This document shows positions 52,867 to 61,325 of a stretch of 64,000 nt of DNA, piece after piece. This DNA is from Defluviimonas aquaemixtae (GTDB lineage: Bacteria; Pseudomonadota; Alphaproteobacteria; Rhodobacterales; Rhodobacteraceae). The DNA is taken from assembly GCF_900302475.1 (NCBI RefSeq), contig NZ_OMOQ01000001.1, forward strand, positions 1,488,001 to 1,552,000, read 5' to 3'. The notes beneath the pieces were generated by a model that saw only the letters and a list, made by a program, of their open reading frames with translations, did no database searches and was not told where the DNA came from. The position numbers were made by a program, and so were the translations under genes. Numbering within the stretch: position 1 is the first letter of the stretch; the number at the start of each line of letters is the position of its first letter.

Positions 52867-53846
52867 GCCGCACCCGCGACAATGGCGCCGAGTGCCGCCG
52901 AGGCGATGCGCGCGGGCGCGGCCTGCGACCGCGAGGTGAGCAGGATCGGCACGCGCGCACCCATCACCACGCCGCCCGCGCAAGCCCCCATCCCGAGCAC
53001 CATGAGCTTGAAGAGCGCATTGCCGCTCGTGATGTTCGGCACCAGCATGATGTCGGCGTCGCCCGACACGTCGGAGACGTATCCCTTCACCTCGGCCGAC
53101 GCGCGCGAGAAGATGAGGTCGAGCGCCATCGGCCCCTGCACCACCGCCTCCGGAAGCGCGTCTTTCGCCCAGCGGGCGATCTCGGCGGCTTCCTCGGTGT
53201 TGGGGATCGACGGGCTCACATCCTCCGACGGCGCGAGAAGCCCCGCCTTCGGTCGCGTCACACCCAGGATCTCGGCAAGCCGCACCGCTTGGGTCAGACA
53301 GGCCTGCCGGGTCCGCATGTCGGGGTCCACGTTCAGCGCGGCGTCGGTCACGAGAAGCGGCCGGTCCGACGTCGGCGCCGTGATGTGAAAGACATGGCCG
53401 CAGCGCGCCTCCTTATCGCGCAGCCCCGCCGCCGAGGGCAGAAGCGCCTTAAGGAAGGTCGTCGAGTGGATCTGCCCCTTCATGACCGCATCCGCCTCAC
53501 CCTCCCGCGCCAGCCGCGCGGCTTCCGTCGCCGCCGTCTCGCGCGGCGCATGGATCAGCCGCAGGCCCCCGATATCCCAGCCGATCTCCTCCGCTGTCGC
53601 GGCGATCTTGACCCGGTCGCCGATCAGGATCGGCTCCGCGAGGCCGTGGTCGGCCGCCTCGCGGATGCCCTGGAGCGGGTGGATTGCGCCGGCGTTGACG
53701 AGCGCCACGCGCGGGCGCTTGCAGCTTCGCGCCTGGGCCAGAAGCCGTTCGGGGCAGTGCGGCTCGATTGGCGAAAGAAAAGGGAACGGGTCCCGCTGTT
53801 CAACTTTTGTCCTTGTCGCGCCGGCAGCGCGGGTATCGCGATGCAT
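52863..53846 (-). CDS. pta: Phosphate acetyltransferase Pta (short form)
   Basis: Pta converts acetyl phosphate and CoA to acetyl-CoA. The 327-residue product is the single-domain form, as found in Xsc pathways, without the N-terminal regulatory part of E. coli Pta. It has ALVNAGAIHPLQGIREAADH, GEADAVMKGQIHSTTFLKAL, HITAPTSDRPLLVTDAALNV and NITSGNALFKLMVLGMGACA. ATG 53846 has GAGGAGG 8 nt upstream, which decides it over ATG 53873. It lies 35 bp after the TSUP gene and overlaps ackA. Confidence 0.93.
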   Translation of the reverse strand: MHRDTRAAGATRTKVEQRDPFPFLSPIEPHCPERLLAQARSCKRPRVALVNAGAIHPLQGIREAADHGLAEPILIGDRVKIAATAEEIGWDIGGLRLIHAPRETAATEAARLAREGEADAVMKGQIHSTTFLKALLPSAAGLRDKEARCGHVFHITAPTSDRPLLVTDAALNVDPDMRTRQACLTQAVRLAEILGVTRPKAGLLAPSEDVSPSIPNTEEAAEIARWAKDALPEAVVQGPMALDLIFSRASAEVKGYVSDVSGDADIMLVPNITSGNALFKLMVLGMGACAGGVVMGARVPILLTSRSQAAPARIASAALGAIVAGAA

Positions 53847-53881
53847 ATTGGTGCCCTCCTCTGGCGCGGACATAACAGACC

Positions 53882-54628
53882 TCACATGACCGATCTGGCA
53901 AGGCCGAGCGTCGCGAGCGCGGTCAGGAGAAGGATCGTCGCCCGGCGGAAATCCTGCGGCGAGGCGGCGAGGAACCGCCGCCCGCCAAGCCAGACGCCGA
54001 GCGCGAGAAGCGGCAGCGCCGCGACGAAGATTGTGAGCGTGTCGCGGGTGACGAGGCCGTTCGCCCACATCACCGGCAGCGCCACGAGGTCGATCGCGGT
54101 GAGATAGGCGACCATCGTCGCGCGAAAGACGGGCGCCGGGATCGGTTGGGCCGCCATGAAGGCCGCCACCGGCAGCCCGCCAACCGCCGCGCCGTTGGCG
54201 ACGCCCGAGGCGACGCCGACCGCGCCGTGACCCGCCGCGCCGAACGGACGCCGCAGCGTCCAGCCGGACAGGAGCACAAGGCTCATCGCGAGAATGAGCG
54301 CCGAGATGGCGAGCCGCGCAGGTTCTTCCCCCACCCGCGCCAAAAGCGTAACCGAGACAGGCATCGCCACCGCCGCGCCGGCGAGCATCGGCCAGATACG
54401 GCGCCAGTCGATCTGGGCTCGGATGCCGCGCGACTGGACGGCTGTCATCGCAATCTCGCACAGGATCACGACCGGCACGAGCAGGACCGGGTTGGTCAGG
54501 AGCGCCGAGAAGGCGACGACGAGCGCCGAGAAGCCGAAGCCCGAATAGCCCCGGACGAAGGCCGCGGCGAGAAAGGCGAGGCCGAGCGCCCCTGCCGCCC
54601 AAGGGGCGAGCCCGAGCGGCAGGGTCAT
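53882..54628 (-). CDS. TSUP/TauE-family anion exporter
   Basis: The 248-residue product has about seven or eight hydrophobic segments with the TSUP (TauE/SafE) motif early on, FLAAAFVRGYSGFGFSALVV, and a second related motif in the C-terminal half (GVASGVANGAAVGGLPVAAF), reflecting the family's internal duplication. Members near xsc genes are thought to export sulfite or related anions from taurine breakdown. It starts 4 bp after the xsc stop. With SoeABC also present, the cell could both export and oxidise sulfite. Confidence 0.88.
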   Translation of the reverse strand: MTLPLGLAPWAAGALGLAFLAAAFVRGYSGFGFSALVVAFSALLTNPVLLVPVVILCEIAMTAVQSRGIRAQIDWRRIWPMLAGAAVAMPVSVTLLARVGEEPARLAISALILAMSLVLLSGWTLRRPFGAAGHGAVGVASGVANGAAVGGLPVAAFMAAQPIPAPVFRATMVAYLTAIDLVALPVMWANGLVTRDTLTIFVAALPLLALGVWLGGRRFLAASPQDFRRATILLLTALATLGLARSVM

Positions 54629-54632
54629 CGCC

Positions 54633-56408
54633 TCAGACCCCCTGCTGCGGCCGCATGTCGGCGGCGTCGATCCCTGCGACCTCTACCGGCTTCTTCATCG
54701 CGTCGCGGCGGAAGGGCTCGCCCAGTTCCTGGTTGATGAGCGCCTCGATGAAGGTGGTCTTGCCGGCCTTCTGATCCTTCAGAGCCTGGTCGAGCGCGTC
54801 GGTCAGCTCATCCATCGTCTTGGCCTGAACGCCTTTCAGCCCGCAGGCCTTGGCGATGCCTGCGTAGCTAACGCCCTCGTCGAGCTCGGTGCCGACGAAA
54901 TTGTCGGCGTACCAGAGCGTGGTGTTCCGCTTCTCCGCGCCCCACTGGTAGTTTCGGAAGACGACCATCGTGATCGCCGGCCATTCCTTGCGGCCGATCG
55001 CCACCATCTCGTTCATCGAGATGCCGAAGGCGCCGTCACCGGCGAAACCCACGACCGGCGTATCGGGGTTGCCGATCTTGGCGCCGACGATCGAGGGGAA
55101 CCCATAGCCGCACGGGCCGAAGAGGCCGGGGGCCAGATACTTCCGGCCTTCCTCGAAGGACGGATAGGCATTGCCGATGGCGCAGTTGTTGCCGATGTCG
55201 GAAGAGATGATTGCCTCTTTCGGCAATGCGGACTGGAGCGCGCGCCACGCCATGCGCGGGCTCATCCAGTCGGGCTTGGCCTTGCGCGCCCGCTCGTTCC
55301 AGCTCGTGCCGGGATCGTCCTGTTCGTGATCCATCGAGGTGAGTTCCTGCGCCCAGGCTGACTTGGTCTTCGAAATCAGTTCCTTGCGCTCCTTTCTTCC
55401 CGCATCACCCGCATGGTCCCCCAATTGCGAGAGGATCGCCTCGGCCACCTTTTTCGCGTCACCGACGATGCCGACGGCGACGGGCTTCGTCAGGCCGATC
55501 CGGTCGGGGTTTATATCGACTTGGATCAACTTCGCCGTCTTCGGCCAGTAGTCGATCCCATAGCCCGGAAGCGTCGAGAAGGGATTGAGCCGCGTCCCGA
55601 GCGCCAGCACCACGTCGGCCTTCGAGATCAGCTCCATCGCCGCCTTCGAGCCGTTGTAGCCCAAGGGGCCAGCAAACAGGGGGTGCGAGCCTGGGAAGGC
55701 GTCATTGTGCTGGTAGTTGCAGCAGACCGGCGCGTCGAGCCTCTCGGCCAGCTTTTGCGACGCCGGTATCGCGCCGCCGAGCACTACCCCTGCGCCGTTC
55801 AGGATCACCGGAAACTTCGCCTCGGACAGCAGCTTCGCCGCTTGGGCGATCGCGTCAGAGCCGCCCGCAGGCAACTCGAAGTCGATGATCGGCGGCAGCT
55901 CGATGTCGATGACTTGCGTCCAGACATCGCGCGGAATGTTGATCTGCACAGGCGCCGACAGCCGTTTGGCCTTGGTGATCACCCTGTTCAGCACCTCGGC
56001 GATGCGCGAGGCGTCGCGCACCTCTTCCTGATAGGCGACCATGTCCTTGAAGGCGGCCATCTGCTCGACCTCTTGGAAGCCGCCCTGCCCGATCGTCTTG
56101 TTCGCGGCCTGCGGCGTCACCAGGAGCATCGGCGTGTGGTTCCAGTAGGCGGTCTTCACGGCGGTCACGAAGTTGGTGATGCCTGGTCCGTTCTGCGCGA
56201 TGATCATCGCCATTTTGCCTGTGGTGCGGGTCAGGCCGTCGGCCATGTATCCGCCGTTACACTCGTGAGCCACGTCCCAGAAGGTGATGCCCGCGCGCGG
56301 GAAGTAGTCCGAGATCGGCATGAAGGCCGACCCGATGATTCCGAACGCATGTTCGATCCCATGTCTTTGCAGAACCTTAACGAAGGCTTCCTCGGTGGTC
56401 ATCTTCAT
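54633..56408 (-). CDS. xsc: Sulfoacetaldehyde acetyltransferase Xsc
   Basis: Xsc is a thiamine diphosphate enzyme that converts sulfoacetaldehyde and phosphate to acetyl phosphate and sulfite. The 591-residue product has the N-terminal pyrimidine domain (HGIEHAFGIIGSAFMPISDY, and HECNGGYMADGLTRTTGK with the activating Glu), a central domain with GLTKPVAVGIVGDAKKV, and the C-terminal ThDP motif VVGFAGDGAFGISMNEMVAI, continuing to FRNYQWGAEKRN. The YQWGAEKRN segment is typical of Xsc as against acetolactate synthase. ATG 56408 has GGAGGAG 7 nt upstream. TauR-type repeats lie upstream, partly inside the end of tauR. Confidence 0.96.
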   Translation of the reverse strand: MKMTTEEAFVKVLQRHGIEHAFGIIGSAFMPISDYFPRAGITFWDVAHECNGGYMADGLTRTTGKMAMIIAQNGPGITNFVTAVKTAYWNHTPMLLVTPQAANKTIGQGGFQEVEQMAAFKDMVAYQEEVRDASRIAEVLNRVITKAKRLSAPVQINIPRDVWTQVIDIELPPIIDFELPAGGSDAIAQAAKLLSEAKFPVILNGAGVVLGGAIPASQKLAERLDAPVCCNYQHNDAFPGSHPLFAGPLGYNGSKAAMELISKADVVLALGTRLNPFSTLPGYGIDYWPKTAKLIQVDINPDRIGLTKPVAVGIVGDAKKVAEAILSQLGDHAGDAGRKERKELISKTKSAWAQELTSMDHEQDDPGTSWNERARKAKPDWMSPRMAWRALQSALPKEAIISSDIGNNCAIGNAYPSFEEGRKYLAPGLFGPCGYGFPSIVGAKIGNPDTPVVGFAGDGAFGISMNEMVAIGRKEWPAITMVVFRNYQWGAEKRNTTLWYADNFVGTELDEGVSYAGIAKACGLKGVQAKTMDELTDALDQALKDQKAGKTTFIEALINQELGEPFRRDAMKKPVEVAGIDAADMRPQQGV

Positions 56409-56492
56409 GCGCGTTCTCCTCCGCCGCAGCCATTCCGTCGGGGCGCTCGCCCCTCCTTTGGCGCTGTTTCTACGTCGCCCCGGTTCCGCCCT

Positions 56493-56525
56493 GTAGGGCC
56501 AGTCACGCCGCCTGACTAGGTCCAG
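56493..56525 (-). promoter_or_regulatory. TauR-type direct-repeat operator before xsc
   Basis: On the minus strand CTGGACCTAG (56525-56516) and CTGGCCCTAC (56502-56493) are direct repeats with a 23-bp period. The first lies in the last codons of tauR. The second ten-mer is identical to the one before tpa. TauR of relatives binds CTGGAC(T/C)TAA-type repeats, so this is the likely activator site for xsc. Confidence 0.72.
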
Positions 56526-57984
56526 ATTCCGCGATCGTCTCGGCGATGATCCCAATCCCTTCCGGGATGCGGTTCTGCGGGATCGAGGAATAGGCGAGGC
56601 GATAGTAATTGCGCGGTGCCGTGCCCGGCGCGAAGAACACTCGCCCGGGTTCGATCAGAACACCGCGCGATCTGAGCCGAGCGGCCAGAAGATCGGTGTC
56701 GACCGACTCGGGCGCGCGCATCCAGAAGCTCGATCCTCCGAACGCGCCCTGCCCCGCGATGGCGAGCCCATGGGCGCTGATCGCCTCGTCCATCACCGTC
56801 CGGCGGCGCTTGTAGGCCTGGCCCAGCCGGTTGATCAGCGCATCGTAATGGCCGAGCGACAGGAAGTAGGCGACGGTGCGCTGGATATGGCCCGGCGGAT
56901 GGCGCAGCATCGCGGCGCGGAGCGCGCGAACCTCGCGCACGAACGCTTCCGAGGCCACGAGATAACCGAGCCGCAACCCCGGAAAGAGCGACTTTGAGAA
57001 CGATCCCACGTAGATCACCCGTCCGCCCCGATCTAGCGACTTCAAGGCCGGCACCGCCGATTTCAGGAACGACATTTCGAATTCGTAGTCGTCCTCGATG
57101 ACGAGGAAGTCCTCGCGCCCCGCCCGTTCGAGAAGTGCGCTACGCCGGGCGATCGGCATCGTTGCATTGGTGGGGCAGTGATGGCTCGCCGTGGTGAAGA
57201 CGACCTCGACGCCAGCGGGAAGCGCGTCAGGCGGCAGGCCCTCGGCATCGACATCGACTGGCGTGACCTCGGTGCCGAGCTGATCGAGGATCGCCCTGAG
57301 GCCCGGATAACAGGGATTCTCGACCGCAGTCTTCCGGCCTGAACCGATCAGAACCTGTGCGGTGAGCCAGAGCGCATTCTGCGCGCCCATGGTCAGAATG
57401 ATCTCCTCGGGCCGGGCGCTGATCCCGCGCCGAGGCAGAATTGAGCGCATGATGTACTCAATCAGCATCGGATCGTCGCGCTCGTAGAAGTCGTCGGTCA
57501 GGACCTCGAAGTCCCGCTTGCCAAGCGCGCGCAGGGCGCATTGCCGCCAGTTCTGGTGATCGAAGAGCGAGACATCCACCTGCCCATAGATGAAGGGGAA
57601 GGGAAATTCGTGCCAGTTCTGTGGCTTGGCGGGCGCTTCGTGGCGGGAGAACCGACGGCCCACGACCCGTTCCCAGTTCACGTTGTCCTGGCGTGGCCGG
57701 TCGTCCATTTTAAAGTCGGGCTGCGTTGGCGCTGTCTCGGACACGTAATAGCCCGAGCGCCCGCGCGCGGTTAGATAGTCGCCCGAGACCAACTCGGTAT
57801 AGGCGAGCGTCACCGTGATCCGGCTGACGCCGAGATGCCGGGCGAGCCGCCGGCTCGACGGCAGCTTCTCCCCCGCCCGGAACCGGCCCCTGAGGATGCC
57901 CTCGGCCACCATCTGCTGGATCTCATGCTGCAGCGTCCCGTTGAAGCCGGGAGTGAGGAAGAACGCCTCTGCCGGAATTGACAT
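56503..57984 (-). CDS. tauR: Taurine-responsive MocR/GntR-family activator TauR
   Basis: The 493-residue product has an N-terminal GntR winged HTH (about residues 15-85: EKLPSSRRLARHLGVSRITV, then TLAYTELVSGDYLTARGRSG) joined to a PLP-dependent aminotransferase-like domain (VIYVGSFSKSLFPGLRLGYL with the PLP Lys; VENPCYPGLRAILDQLG; FLVIEDDYEFEM). This is the MocR architecture, and TauR is the member that activates taurine genes. It lies between tpa and xsc on the same strand, whereas in Rhodobacter capsulatus tauR is divergent from tpa-xsc as I recall. A TauR-type repeat overlaps the region just before its own start, suggesting autoregulation. Confidence 0.92.
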   Translation of the reverse strand: MSIPAEAFFLTPGFNGTLQHEIQQMVAEGILRGRFRAGEKLPSSRRLARHLGVSRITVTLAYTELVSGDYLTARGRSGYYVSETAPTQPDFKMDDRPRQDNVNWERVVGRRFSRHEAPAKPQNWHEFPFPFIYGQVDVSLFDHQNWRQCALRALGKRDFEVLTDDFYERDDPMLIEYIMRSILPRRGISARPEEIILTMGAQNALWLTAQVLIGSGRKTAVENPCYPGLRAILDQLGTEVTPVDVDAEGLPPDALPAGVEVVFTTASHHCPTNATMPIARRSALLERAGREDFLVIEDDYEFEMSFLKSAVPALKSLDRGGRVIYVGSFSKSLFPGLRLGYLVASEAFVREVRALRAAMLRHPPGHIQRTVAYFLSLGHYDALINRLGQAYKRRRTVMDEAISAHGLAIAGQGAFGGSSFWMRAPESVDTDLLAARLRSRGVLIEPGRVFFAPGTAPRNYYRLAYSSIPQNRIPEGIGIIAETIAESGPSQAA

Positions 57985-57986
57985 GT

Positions 57987-58018
57987 CTGGCCTTATCCAA
58001 GCGCGTAACTGGACCTAA
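57987..58018 (+). promoter_or_regulatory. TauR-type repeat upstream of tauR
   Basis: On the plus strand CTGGCCTTAT (57987-57996) and CTGGACCTAA (58009-58018) are direct repeats with a 22-bp period. The second is an exact match to the known TauR box; the first is degenerate and lies 3 bp from the tauR start codon. Binding here would block tauR transcription, giving autorepression. Confidence 0.6.
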
Positions 58019-58138
58019 CACCAGAATGCGGAAACGGGCGCAGCCGTCAAGCCGCGCCCGCCGCTTCTTTATTGCCGAAACACCTCGGGGGAGTCGCCGC
58101 GGCGCGCGGCGACGGGGGCAGCGCCCCTTTCCCTTGCC

Positions 58139-59518
58139 TCAGGAAAAGACCTTCGTCAGGGCCTTGTCGATGGCAGCCGTGATCTCGTCGATATCGTCGG
58201 CGGTGGCGATCAGCGCGGGCGAGAGACACAGCGTGTTGTTGAAGCCCGGCACCGACCGGTTCGTGGCCCCGATGATGACGCCCTGCGCCATGCAGTCCGC
58301 GACGACGGCCTGGACCTTCTTCTCCTCCACCGGCTCTTTCGTCTGCCGGTCCACCACGAGCTCCGCTCCGCAGAACAGACCCTTGCCGCGCACGTCGCCG
58401 ATCACCCGGTGCCTGTCCATCAGTGCGCGGAGATTGTTCACCGTCCGCTCGCCCATCTTCACCGTGTTGTCGAGAAGCCCCTCATCCTCGATGATCCGCA
58501 TGTTCTCGACCGCCGCCGCCGGTCCCGCCGTGCAGCCGCCGAAGGTGGAGATGTCGCGGAAATAGTTCATCGGATCGTTCGCGTCGTCCTTGAACATCTC
58601 GAAGACCGCCTCAGTCGTGACCATGCAGGCGATGGCCGCATAGCCCGACGCCACGCCTTTCGCCATGGTAACGAAGTCCGGCTTGACCCCGTATTGCTGG
58701 TAGCCGAACCACTTTCCGGTGCGGCCGACGCCGCAGACGACCTCGTCAATATGCAGCAGGATCTCGTATTTCTTGCAGATCTCCTGCACCCGCTCCCAAT
58801 AGCCTTCCGGCGGCGTGATGACCCCGCCGCCTGCCGTCACCGGCTCGAGGCAGAGACCGCCCACGGTATCGGGGCCCTCGCGCAGGATCACTTCCTCGAT
58901 CGCGTCGGCAGCGCGCTCACCGTAGTTCTCGACGTCCCACTGCTTGCGATATTCCATGCAGTGCGGAACCTTGACGAAGCCCGGAACAAAGGGTCCGTAT
59001 TGCGCATTGCGCTCATCCTGGCCGCCCGCCGACATGGTGGCGACCGTGGCGCCGTGGTAATCGCGGTCGCGATAGAGGATCTTGTGCTTCTTGCCGCCGT
59101 GGCGCTTGTGGGCGATCTGGCGGATCATCTTGAAGGCCTTCTCGTTCGCCTCCGAGCCCGAGTTGGTGTAGTAGACCCGGCTCATTCCCGGCATCTTCTC
59201 GATCAGTTTCTTGGCGAAGATCGAACCCGGGATGGAGCCCGCCGAATTCGCGAAGTAGTTCATCTTGACGAGCTGGTCGTAGACCGCCTTGGCGATCGTC
59301 TCGCGCCCATAGCCCACGTTCACGGTCCACACCCCGCCCGAGACGGCGTCGAGATGTTCTTTCCCCTTCGCGTCCCACACGCGCATGCCCTTGCCCTCGA
59401 CGATGACGCGGGGATCGTTCGTCTCGAACGGCTTGTGCTGGATGAGATGGTGCCAGAGATGCGCGCGATCGGCCTCGACGATCTCTGAAATATCGTTGGA
59501 ATGAAGCGTGCTGTTCAT
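58139..59518 (-). CDS. tpa: Taurine:pyruvate aminotransferase Tpa
   Basis: Tpa transfers the amino group of taurine to pyruvate, giving sulfoacetaldehyde and alanine. The 459-residue class III aminotransferase has VSGGVWTVNVGYGRETIAKA, MSRVYYTNSGSEANEKAFKM, DRDYHGATVATMSAGG, ILLHIDEVVCGVGRTGKWFG and FVTMAKGVASGYAAIACMV, where Lys binds PLP. ATG 59518 has AAGGCAAGG upstream and fits the family length. It is the first gene of the taurine cluster; TauR-type repeats lie 114-146 bp upstream. The alanine dehydrogenase that usually recycles pyruvate is not in the window. Confidence 0.95.
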   Translation of the reverse strand: MNSTLHSNDISEIVEADRAHLWHHLIQHKPFETNDPRVIVEGKGMRVWDAKGKEHLDAVSGGVWTVNVGYGRETIAKAVYDQLVKMNYFANSAGSIPGSIFAKKLIEKMPGMSRVYYTNSGSEANEKAFKMIRQIAHKRHGGKKHKILYRDRDYHGATVATMSAGGQDERNAQYGPFVPGFVKVPHCMEYRKQWDVENYGERAADAIEEVILREGPDTVGGLCLEPVTAGGGVITPPEGYWERVQEICKKYEILLHIDEVVCGVGRTGKWFGYQQYGVKPDFVTMAKGVASGYAAIACMVTTEAVFEMFKDDANDPMNYFRDISTFGGCTAGPAAAVENMRIIEDEGLLDNTVKMGERTVNNLRALMDRHRVIGDVRGKGLFCGAELVVDRQTKEPVEEKKVQAVVADCMAQGVIIGATNRSVPGFNNTLCLSPALIATADDIDEITAAIDKALTKVFS

Positions 59519-59631
59519 GTGCCTTGCCTTCCAGGGATACGGGCGAGCCGCCCGGGGCACGCCTTCGCGGCAGCAGGGCGGTGTCGCAACGCGAACTTCT
59601 CGACGAAATCATCACGAAACGGCGCGCACTC

Positions 59632-59664
59632 GTAGGGCCAGATCGGACGCGCCGTTAGAACCAG
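59632..59664 (-). promoter_or_regulatory. TauR-type direct-repeat operator before tpa
   Basis: On the minus strand CTGGTTCTAA (59664-59655) and CTGGCCCTAC (59641-59632) are direct repeats with the same 23-bp period as before xsc, and the second ten-mer is identical. They lie 114-146 bp upstream of the tpa start, a normal distance for an activator site. Confidence 0.72.
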
Positions 59665-59715
59665 TTTGCGCGATCTGCCCACATGTCCGCAACCCGGCAC
59701 GGGCGCGCGCCTGAA

Positions 59716-60858
59716 TTAGTATCCGGGCGATCCGAAGCTCGGCACCGGCCCGTTCACCGCCTCAAGCCGCTCCAAATTGACGATCGTCGACAGCATGATG
59801 CGGTCCGGGCTCCAGTCGCCCGGCTTCTGTATCGCGACCGACGCCGCCAGCGTCAGCGCAAGGATCGGCAACGTAAGAGCGGCGCAGATGACAGTCGGAT
59901 GCCGCTCCGCCCGTCCCTCTATCACGCTCATCATGCGCCGCTTGAGAAGTGCGGCGGAGCGGCCGCCGAAGATCCAGTTCTCCGTGCGGACGAGCGCCAC
60001 CGCCGGCGCACCCGCTGACAGGAGGCGGCGACGCCGCAACCCGTCGTGGCAGACGCTGAGCAGGCAGTCGCAGTATTCGGCCACCCGGTAACGACGCCGC
60101 GCCATGACCTGGCGGTCGCACGACAACTCGCGCAACTCCTCCATCCGTGCCTTCCAGAGATAGAACGCCGGATTCCAGAACAGGAACGGCCGGATCAGCC
60201 CCAGCGCGATCTCCCATTCCACATCGCCCTGCCGCAGGTGCTGCAATTCATGCGCAAGCGCGATCCCGCGGTCGCGCTCATTGGCCAGCATCGTCGACGG
60301 CAGGACCACGATCCGTGTCCGAAGGCCCCGGGTCGAGAACGGCACGCTGACCGTATCGGACAAGCGCAGTTCCACCCGCCCGATCCGGCGCCACGCGTAG
60401 CTGTCGGCCACGATTCCGCGCAGCGTCACGACGCCCAAGGCGAGCCGAATCGCGCAGACAAGAAAGCCCGAGGCGAGGAACGCAAGAAGCCCCTGCCCGA
60501 CCGGTCCCGCCATCGCGTCGACGACGCGGCCCCTGGCGCCCAGAAGCCGTTCGACCTGGGAGGCCTCCATGTCGATGTTTCCCTGAAGATATTGGGCGAC
60601 GATGAAATCGGACAGGTTGACCGCATGGTCGGCGGGCACATAGCCCGACCGCATCCCGAGCGAGACGAGCGCGACGAAGGCAGGACTGAGAAGCACAGCG
60701 AGAAAGAGCGCCCTCAGGAAACGCAGACGCGCGGTGACCGCATGCGAAAGCCCGACAAGCGCTAGACCGCGCCCGGCCAACAGCCACAGCGCAAAGACCA
60801 GAACCAGAAGCAGGTTCACGTCCAGATAGGCGTCTATGAGGGCGCTAGCGATTGTCAT
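59716..60858 (-). CDS. M56-family membrane metallopeptidase (BlaR1-like, no sensor domain)
   Basis: The 380-residue product has about four hydrophobic segments (near residues 10-35, 45-70, 122-148 and 315-335) and the zinc-protease motif HELQH at 203-207, with ELSCDR downstream supplying the likely third ligand, the layout of the M56 domain of BlaR1/MecR1. Unlike BlaR1 it has no penicillin-binding sensor domain: after the last helix only about 45 residues remain. It overlaps the BlaI-type repressor gene by 14 bp and is probably a signal-transducing protease that inactivates that repressor. The signal is unknown. Confidence 0.85.
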   Translation of the reverse strand: MTIASALIDAYLDVNLLLVLVFALWLLAGRGLALVGLSHAVTARLRFLRALFLAVLLSPAFVALVSLGMRSGYVPADHAVNLSDFIVAQYLQGNIDMEASQVERLLGARGRVVDAMAGPVGQGLLAFLASGFLVCAIRLALGVVTLRGIVADSYAWRRIGRVELRLSDTVSVPFSTRGLRTRIVVLPSTMLANERDRGIALAHELQHLRQGDVEWEIALGLIRPFLFWNPAFYLWKARMEELRELSCDRQVMARRRYRVAEYCDCLLSVCHDGLRRRRLLSAGAPAVALVRTENWIFGGRSAALLKRRMMSVIEGRAERHPTVICAALTLPILALTLAASVAIQKPGDWSPDRIMLSTIVNLERLEAVNGPVPSFGSPGY

Positions 60859-61240
60859 CCCTGAGCCTATTGTCTATGAGCGCCCGGATCTCGTCGAGCG
60901 CCTCCTCGGACAGGTCGTTGTCGTCGACGAGTCGCGCCACGAGGCTGACGGGCGTATTGTCAAAGAGCTTCTCCGACAGGTTCCTGAGCGATCGGGACTG
61001 GTATTCATCCTTCTCGAGCGCCGGACGGTAAACGAAGGTCTTGCCGTCCTTGGTGCTCGTCACGAATTCCTTCTGCTCGAGAATGCGCAGGATCGTGGCA
61101 GCGGAAGTGTAGGCGAGCTTACGCGCCGGCGCGAGCGCGTCCTGTACGTCGCGCACCGTCGCCTCCCCCAGTTCCCAGAGCTTCGACATGAACTCCAGCT
61201 CCACCTCGGTCAGGAACTTCACCTTCCTCTTGCGGCTCAT
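60845..61240 (-). CDS. BlaI/MecI-family transcriptional repressor
   Basis: The 131-residue product is a BlaI/MecI/CopY-type winged HTH (KFLTEVELEFMSKLWELGEA, then TVRDVQDALAPARKLAYTSA and ATILRILEQKEFVT), followed by a dimerisation tail with the segment where BlaI is usually cleaved (about residues 85-100). The start is uncertain: ATG 61240 (MSRKRKVKF) fits the family, while a GTG at 61267 would add nine residues. It overlaps the M56 peptidase gene, forming a two-gene regulatory unit. It lies 85 bp after the DUF2160 stop, in the place where the glycerol binding-protein gene is expected. Confidence 0.88.
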   Translation of the reverse strand: MSRKRKVKFLTEVELEFMSKLWELGEATVRDVQDALAPARKLAYTSAATILRILEQKEFVTSTKDGKTFVYRPALEKDEYQSRSLRNLSEKLFDNTPVSLVARLVDDNDLSEEALDEIRALIDNRLRDDNR

Positions 61241-61325
61241 CTCGGCGTTCTCATTTTTTTGCTGCACGATCCTCGTTCCGATCTTGTAGCAGATTTCCCT
61301 TTGGTTTTCATGCTTTCCCGCGCGT

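Noticed and set aside
53847..53873. ATG 53873 as the start of pta
   Set aside because: The GAGGAGG ribosome site lies between it and ATG 53846, so the downstream ATG is the better start.
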